From Steinernema hermaphroditum (lineage: Eukaryota; Nematoda; Chromadorea; Rhabditida; Steinernematidae), in the NCBI GenBank assembly GCA_030435675.1, contig CM059621.1:124001-188000 (forward strand): a stretch of 64,000 nucleotides of DNA, read 5' to 3'. Below are positions 57,350 to 64,000 of the stretch, one piece after another; position 1 is the stretch's first letter, and each line of letters opens with the position of its first letter. The position numbers were made by a program, and so were the translations under genes. The notes beneath the pieces were generated by a model. The model had not been told where the DNA came from. It saw nothing but the letters and a program-made list of their open reading frames with translations, and ran no database searches.

Positions 57350-59982
57350 ATGCTCCTATGTGCGTTTTCTCGAGGGGTTAACGCATACAAACAGGGACAT
57401 GAACATAGTGCTCAAAAAACCCGAGGTATAATGGCGTTTCCCCGAATAAAAGGTCATTTCTAATGAAGGAAATGAAAATTGTACATGCACTTCCGGAGGT
57501 TTCCCGGAAGTAAACCTGTTTGTGTGGAAATGAGCGATGCTGTATGAAAAAAAGGTATACAGAAAACAGCAACTGAAACGTGATAATGAAACGAATACGT
57601 GCACAAATGAGACATATGAATATTATCGATGCACCTGAAGACAGATAACAAAACAAATTTTGAAGATTGCGTGCAGACGCGTCACAGTGCATATCACGTT
57701 CTCTATCTGTGATGCAGATGTCTGATTGCTGTCAATTTGCAATTGTCAGTAGACGTCTGAAATCGAAGAACAATCCAACAATTCACGAGCAGGGTTGAAT
57801 GTAATTTGACAAGTGATTGTTGTAGCCACAATTTATAAACATTTCTTAGTGCTAGGACTATCCTAGAAAGGTTTTTTACTCAACAATTTAATCTATTCAT
57901 CAAATGACATATTTTATTCTGTGTATACTTAAATCGATGACGAAGATCCATGCGGGGTGGCTAGAACCAAACATCTGCCGAGATTAGGATCATCATACAG
58001 ACCAGATACTAGTAACTCGTTTGTAGTAGTATCGGAGACCACAAATGGGCGGTGTCGAACGAACAACGAACAAAGCGCTATTATTTATAAAGATTATTTT
58101 CGTCACAGATTCATACGTACTTTGGAATATGTCTGAGAGACAGCCTACTTAATCTAATTGTGTTTTTTTCCATTCATGGACTGTTAATTAACGTTATTAG
58201 AACGCATGCGTAAGAGACCGGAATGGGAAGAATGTACAACCGTCACAAGGCACTGAATCGTAGATCTTGTAAATATGTAAGTTCGTAGTCTTCTGGATTT
58301 TCAGCGACATCTGGGAAAATTATATAAATAGCATATGTGCACTTTGAAGATTACGGACGGAAGGGGAATGTGTGTGGGACTGCGACGGGAACGACGTTGA
58401 CTATGTGATCTTGGAAGGTCATTTAGAGGATATGTGATGTTGAAAGATAGGTCACTTTCAAGAAGACCGCGAAATGCATGTGACGTGATATTGAACGTCA
58501 GTCCGCTGAATCCATACTGCTACACAGTGAATGATCTGCGAGTCTATGTGAAGGAGGAATCAAACAGAATGACCACAGATCTTGTAGATGAGGAAAGAAG
58601 AGAAGCACTACTGTTCTTTGTGAAATTTTCTGTAGCACAGTAAACTAAAATCGATCAAATATTTCGCTTTTTTTGAAATCCTGACTTTCAGTGGGGATGA
58701 TAGTTAAAGACGGTTCAATGGAGTCCAACCTTTTTTCTAGGATAGGAAAGTAAAGTATCGAGTGATATATCGCATCCTAAACTTTACATTTTTGTTTTTT
58801 CGTACGTCGGACGCCTCCTGAACTTTTCAGAGTTAACCCTGTCTCGAGGCTATGTTCAATCTATACTATGAATCAATGCAAACTGGAGAGAGACTCTAGA
58901 TTGAGGCCAAGTTCGGAAGACTTGGGAGACATCGAGCCTATCGTTCCAGAGCGATCTGAACGCTAAAAATTTTCCCATCAAAATCAACCATCCAAAAACA
59001 TTTGGCACGTATTGTGCCAATTTTTCACAGACCGGATTAAGTCGAGCTGTTCCGAGTATACATTCCAGATGTATCCAAAATATGCTTGAAAAATCTCATC
59101 AAAAAACTGCTAATTCCTTAAACTGTGGTTCAAATGGTAAGTTTCTGAAATCTCGTCCATAAACATTTATGACAACTTCGTGGCTCACTAGGTTCCGGAG
59201 AACTTTGCGCGCAAGTGCCGAGTTGAATATCATAAAGTAGAAGCTCGATTCAAGATATATTCCTAATAGAGAATGGAAGAACGTCAATCGCCTAGATCGA
59301 TCAACATCAACACCACAGTTTACATTTCAACTAAAGCGCGAATGGCCTCTCAGACTCAATATTTGCTGAGAACAACTTGTGATTGTGCATGCACTTTGGA
59401 GATTATGAAATCATGTGGAAGTAATTCCAAGGCGGAATGTCTGGAATGGCTTCCAGCGCGTATTACAGAAGACCCGATCTGTGATGCTAGTGGTCAAACA
59501 ATAAATATATCTTAATGCCATGGGATTAAGAGGAAAGGGCAAAAACTGATTGCACGCGATCAAATAGGCCTTCTAAAGGAGGCACCCCCATACAATGAAT
59601 CCGAAGCGAAGGCCATGCGTCTGACCTTTGCCGTGCCTACAATTAGACAATAAGACTGAATTCCATACCATTATTTCTAGGCACGAAGGACAACAGAGTT
59701 ATTTAACAAAGAGCCGCGGATAATGCCGTGGAAATGCTGTAGGAGAACAATAGAGGATGGAGGACTGACCGAACATTTGCATAACCGAGGAATCTTGTCT
59801 AACTGCCCTTTTCAGAAGACAAAGCTACATGACCCTTGCTAGTCCCTTAATCACCCTCCATGCATAAATATTTTAATGAGAACACCTTTCGTGATTGAAT
59901 AAAGCTCAATGTTTTGTGATTTGTTAGTATGGATATACAGAAGTAAATGCAGAAGTAAATCAAAAACACGACTGATAACAAG
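57350..59982. other. Intergenic with two weak ORFs
   Basis: Plus-strand frames at 58434-58643 (ends RREALLFFVKFSVAQ, stop) and 59273-59515 (ATG start, several Cys, 80 codons) look slightly coding, but neither has recognised motifs, splice partners or a poly(A) signal nearby. They may be decayed transposon ORFs. Confidence 0.3.
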
Positions 59983-60335
59983 ATGCACGATGCCAGGAGT
60001 CCAGCTGAATGGGTAATCAGTGACAAAGCGCTGCTAAGGTATAGGACATTAAGGAAGTCGCAACCAAATAAAGCCCGAATCAAAAAGCCCGAAAAAAAGC
60101 GAATGGAAGCCCGAAGTCCAATGGAATGGAAGTCCAATCGCCTGGAAGAATGGCGCTCTCCCATGAAGAGGCCTCTGGGAAGACCACGGATCCGATTGTA
60201 TAGCAAATCCGCAAGAAAACTGCTCGGCAAAAGATGGAAGCATCGAGTGTGACAGGAAGCCAGAGAGCAACGGTTGAATATGGAGTGGAAAATGTTAGGT
60301 ACCGTAATAATTGAATTCACAATCTGCCATTTCAG
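59983..60335 (+). mobile_element. RTE-type non-LTR retrotransposon 3' remnant
   Basis: The frame encodes the C-terminal tail of an RTE-like reverse transcriptase: DARSPAEWV (family: MRDPAEYV), a VEW/LEEW segment, KRPLGRPRIR (family: KRPxGRPPTRW) and, after one frame change, GSQRATVEYGVENV. The same TVEYGV end is found in the minus-strand remnant at 6225-6460. There are no RT catalytic motifs. The frame is interrupted by stop codons and a shift. Confidence 0.6.
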
Positions 60336-61400
60336 GATTGCGTAGCACCGTGAGTACCACATTTCCGGGGCGCAAACCTCTAGAGCGGAAAGGTCCTAGT
60401 ACGAACGCTCCCTAATAGTGGCCATAGATCACAATGTAGGAAATGGTTAATCAAGATAGTGTACGGTCGCGCGATGTCGCGACATCAGAACAAAGCAACG
60501 CTTTCTATACAGACACCAGATGTGCTCGCCTAACTCGGTCTTTTACACCAGAAAGATTTATCTCATGTCTGTTTATCGACAAGTGCATACCGCATAGAAT
60601 CGGTAAAGATGACCTTCAAGGACTTTATAGTTTCAAGACAACCTCCATAGCATTTCAGACAACAAATATAGGCCGTATGCCACGCAAACAGACCAAAAAC
60701 GTAACTGTCCAAAAACATCCAACGTGCTCATAAACAGCTCATAAACATGCTCGTAGCAGGACTATAGGAAGACACCATTGTTCACTGCTCTCATCTTGAA
60801 CGAAAACAAAAACATTACCTGATGTTACAAAACATCTCTACTTCCGTCACGAGATCAACATCTTTGCGCAATCATTTTGACTCTTGCGAGTAATTTCCAA
60901 AGCAAAACAAACACCAACAACATGTAGAACTATCTGAAAAAGCTGTATTCGTTCAAATACCACAACCATAAATCATCCAGAAATTGAGATAGAAATGCCA
61001 AGGTCACCTTCTCCACAAGGATTTCCATCCAATCTAATCCTTATCCGCACTTAAATATAGAATGAAGATCCGTAAAACGTGTGAATGCAAAAGGCATAAC
61101 CACACAAGGAAGGAACACTTAAGAATATCGGGAATCAGGTTACTCGATCAAACCGTCGATTTTGAATCAAAGCTATCGCGACTAAACAGAAATTGACCAT
61201 TGTTAGTGCAGTCGTGCGTGGAACGTCTTGGTAAAAGAGTTCCATACAGAGAAGATAAAAATTTGACTAGGTGCCCTCGAGACTGATCCCCGAGTTGAAG
61301 TCCTTGACTCGGACTCGGATTCCGAATGTCAAATGTTCATTGCCACAGACCTTTTTTTTTTCTTGCATCAATGACATTCGTCATGCAAGATATCTCATAA
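60336..61400. other. Intergenic, nothing recognised
   Basis: No gene or RNA is recognised; the 96-codon frame at 60443-60733 has no motif. Confidence 0.4.
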
Positions 61401-62300
61401 TGCTCAAAGGAGAACCGTATATCACCGTAGTAGCTGCTGATCTTCTTTTTTCGGCGCAGAGCGCGACGTCCGAATTGAAGACAGCTATCCCATCAATGTG
61501 CGCGGGCTTCGAAGCGACAAAGAGGCTGCATCCAGAAGATGCGCGGTGGTGGAGCATAACAGGCGACGTGGAGTCCCGTCTTCGGTGCGGTTGACGGAGC
61601 AGACTTCGGAGTTGGGGCGATTCTTCGGCTTGAGTGGGCGGCGCAGGTGGTCGGGCGATGCTGACGGTCTTCTTGACGAGATAGCCGTAGTTCCACCGTC
61701 TTGCCAAGAAGCCCGTCACTGCCGCCCGACTTCACTCGCGCCGCCAGAGAAGCCGAAGAACCGCCACAATTCCGAAGTCCGCGTCGCTAGCTGCCCTGAT
61801 GGTTCCCGGTTCGCCTGTTGTGCTCCGACAACGCGTTTCGCCTGCATGCCTGTTCTTCACTCGTGCCGCCCGCGGAAGCTGCCGTAGAAGCTCCTCAACT
61901 CCGACGTCCGCGCCGCCACCTGAGCTGAAGATGGGTTTGCTGTGCTCCACCGTCTCCGGAATCAGCTCTTCGCCTCTCTGATGCCCGCGCACACTAATGG
62001 GATCGCCGTGCTCTACTCTGATGTGCCGAAGTCAGAAGAAGACCGGCGACTACGGAGTGATAATGTGTTTCTTGTGCATATATATGACGTCTCGCAAGGC
62101 GTAAGCCTTTGATACGAGAAATAAACTCGAAACTCGAAACTCGTTCCACGCCAACCACGACGGATTGGAACGGGGCGATCATTGTGCCAACAACGACGGC
62201 CGAGAATAACCGCTTACTCAACTCATTCCGCTCAGACAGCCTCAGAGAGAGCGAGTGGACGACCTGACCGATCGCTGGGAACACAAATGAAAGACCACAA
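61401..62300. repeat. GC-rich fold-back repeat with adjoining module
   Basis: The arm at about 61415-61510 (ATCACCGTAGTAGC, ATCTTCTTTTTTCGGC, GCTATCCCATCAATGTGCGC) is matched by the reverse complement of 61980-62060 (ATCACTCCGTAGTCGCC, GTCTTCTTCTGACTTCGGC, GCGATCCCATTAGTGTGCGC). A second inversion is nested inside (GACTTCGGAGTTGG near 61602 against CCACAATTCCGAAGTC near 61764). Long open frames on both strands follow from the G+C content. AAACTCG occurs three times at about 62124-62146. The module at 62170-62275 belongs to the family at 30770, 40660 and 55021. Confidence 0.55.
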
Positions 62301-63213
62301 AAAAAACACAGACCTATCACATATAATGGTTGCAACAATATGGTTGAACGCTCAAAAACAACAGACCCTTTACTGAAAAATTTTAGCACTTTATAAAAAA
62401 TGCGGTTTTTAAGGCTATGTGAAACAACTAGCGACTATAAACTTCTGAATCCTGAAGCTTGAATGCTCATTTATATACATGTCTTTTAGTATGTTTATAT
62501 AATTACGATGGCGAGTGGTAGTGCCAGGCACTAAGTGAGTTTAACGACCATGGAACACTACGATGGTGCCGATCAACTAGCTAATAAATAGGATTTAGTG
62601 AAGCTGGCGTGAATACATTTGCAGAACGTGCTAAAGCAGTAAACAAGTTAGAGAATGAGGAAATAGTTCAAAGTACCCCGCACCTCCCCGAATGATCTCG
62701 AATACGTCACATATCCGACATTTCTAAAAGTATAATAGGCTAATTTTATGCTGGCGACATTTCATTTCGATGACGCGACATCAACGTCGACAATCTTTAA
62801 AGATCTCTACGTGAATGTGGGGGAGGCATGACCAACCGCGTTGGTCGTGAGCAAACATCAGACCAGCATGGCTTCCGTGGAATTATTAATACGCATCTTT
62901 GATGCCTGCAAATCTGAGAAAGGTGACTAATGATGGGAAAACACGCATGGGATGAGACGCTGTTCTCTGAGTCGCGTCGTATTCGTAGCAGCTGTGCGCG
63001 GAGGGTAGGGGATAAAGCTTTGAGATTTCTGATGAACTGCGATTGCACTGTCTTGAACTGCTTTTACGAAAGTTGCTGTATGTAGAGGACGTCATAAGGT
63101 CCGGAAAAAGCGGATGATGAGTAGAGTAATTTTCCACATATCCATAAAAGAAATCAAGAGCAGATGATGAAAAAAAACTGAAAGAAAATTCTCTGCGATT
63201 TACTAAAAAGAGA
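62301..63213. other. Intergenic, nothing recognised
   Basis: Overlapping minus-strand frames at 62797-63221 have no recognised motif. Confidence 0.4.
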
Positions 63214-63285
63214 TGCCTCATGCTGGAATCGAACCAGCGACCTTCTGTTTACTAGACAGACGCTCTGCCCCTGAGCCAATGAGGC
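63214..63285 (-). tRNA. tRNA-Thr(AGT)
   Basis: This 72-base minus-strand tRNA has a 7-bp acceptor stem (GCCTCAT with ATGAGGC), discriminator A, D-arm GGCTCAGGGGCAGAGC, anticodon stem TCTGT/ACAGA enclosing loop CTAGTAA (anticodon AGT, read as inosine-GU) and T-arm CGCTGGTTCGATTCCAGCA. An A5 run at about 63205-63209 gives the pol III terminator. No intron. Confidence 0.95.
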
Positions 63286-63643
63286 GTGCCATCGCAATTA
63301 CTCTTCATCACCTTCACGTTTGTCTCAAAGGCGTGATCAACGAATGCAAGTTAAAAACGGAAAACAACGTGGATTAGCAGGTTGTAAGGCAAAGCGAAAC
63401 TGCTAAATAAGTCGCGATCAAAAGAGTAATACATATATGGGTCCTTATTTCGTGTTTATTCTCAAAATTAACATTCTGTTCATGCTTCAAATATGACATT
63501 GCTCTACTAGTTCATAGAGCTCTTGCGGTGTGGCGACAAGACCACGCAGAAAATGACCGCACAAAAATTCTCTTGCGTATTATGGTGGGCATGACATTTT
63601 TGCTAACTGCTAGTATCAGGTAATCGATCAAATCGGACTGGAA
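63286..63643. other. Intergenic, nothing recognised
   Basis: No gene or repeat is recognised. Confidence 0.4.
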
Positions 63644-63850
63644 GTGCTCGGAGGGGCCATGCCTTTTTCCATTTTAGTCCATGATTGGTGTGTAAAACCG
63701 GCTACTATACGAGTACTTATGGAGTGTACGTGCGGGAGGCCCAAAAAGGTAAACAAAGACTATAAAGATTACATAGATGGATATCGATGCAGACTCTGTC
63801 AACAAACTGATGCAGACTTTTGTAGGATTTTAGGTACACTCACTCCGTGA
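63644..63850 (+). mobile_element. Possible N-terminal fragment of a Merlin/ISXO2-like transposase
   Basis: A 68-codon frame ending in TGA encodes a four-cysteine zinc-ribbon-like module: MECTCGRPKKVNKD followed by YIDGYRCRLC. The C-x-C...DGYxxRCxxC arrangement resembles the N-terminal zinc-binding region of Merlin (IS1016/ISXO2-like) transposases, which are common in nematodes. The DDE catalytic domain is absent, and the window ends 150 bases later. It could also be an unrelated small zinc-binding protein. Confidence 0.3.
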
Positions 63851-64000
63851 GGCTGGTCTTTATCTTCGGATTGTTCTTCGGTCGAGCACACATCCGCCTG
63901 CAGAACAAAAACAAATTAAGCGTTTTATTGTTGTTTTTGATTCTTTGCGTGAGTCACTTTCCGAACGCTGAATTATCTACGCTGCTAGTCGACAAAGATC
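63851..64000. other. Window end, nothing recognised
   Basis: No feature seen in the last 150 bases. Confidence 0.4.

Noticed and set aside
59847..60362. 171-codon minus-strand ORF
   Set aside because: It is antisense to the RTE retrotransposon tail encoded on the plus strand; hydrophobicity is a by-product of the antisense reading.
61381..61992. Several 80-130 codon ORFs on both strands
   Set aside because: They arise from a GC-rich fold-back repeat; all frames are open because of composition and the inverted structure.

Overview
The window reads as nuclear DNA of a nematode, most likely a free-living or related clade V (Rhabditina) species. The evidence is: short GT-AG introns of about 45-60 bases next to a few kilobase-long ones; pyrimidine-rich TTTCAG-type acceptors 7-15 bases upstream of several start codons, which fit spliced-leader trans-splicing; two Srh/Str-type serpentine chemoreceptor genes; and a gene resembling the nematode-specific MD-x-VP F-box-like family. 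The species is not identified. Gene density is low and interspersed repeats are common.

Layout. 1-5.2 kb has no confident gene, only a fold-back repeat family and one doubtful ORF. 5.27-6.22 kb is a single-exon chemoreceptor with an RTE-type retrotransposon tail directly behind it. 6.4-25.3 kb is gene-poor but carries four tRNA-Glu(CTC) genes on the minus strand (one with a broken T-loop), an orphan CRE/CCAAT promoter-like island and local duplications. 25.3-28.0 kb is a seven-exon SH3BP5/REI-type Rab11 exchange factor. 28.7-29.1 kb holds two joinable 3' exons of an unrecognised gene. 29.2-30.2 kb is the second single-exon chemoreceptor, on the minus strand.

34.6-40.3 kb is a ten-exon RCC1-BTB (RCBTB1/2-type) gene whose first and fourth introns are full of mariner, hAT-like and tRNA-like fold-back debris. 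A dense housekeeping block follows: an F-box-like gene (41.2-42.1, minus), a Shisa-like membrane protein with an unresolved 3' end (42.2-42.6, minus), the U5 snRNP WD40 protein SNRNP40 (43.6-45.1), cytosolic aspartate aminotransferase (46.6-48.1) and, convergent with it, an SLC17 transporter (48.3-52.9, minus). From 53 kb to the end there are only a fifth tRNA-Glu, a tRNA-Thr and decayed transposable elements.

In the five conserved multi-exon genes the splice phases join without a break and give 457 (REI), 536 (RCBTB), 353 (SNRNP40), 410 (GOT1) and 539 (SLC17) residues, all normal family lengths. They do not form one pathway: they are housekeeping genes (splicing, nitrogen metabolism, trafficking, transport) beside a fast-evolving sensory and repeat-rich region. 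The most unusual signal is a set of unrelated short inverted-repeat elements that each contain a tRNA T-arm/B-box-like GGTTCGA core, at least one with hAT-type ends and an 8-base target duplication. All family assignments come from recognising motifs by eye; no search was run.
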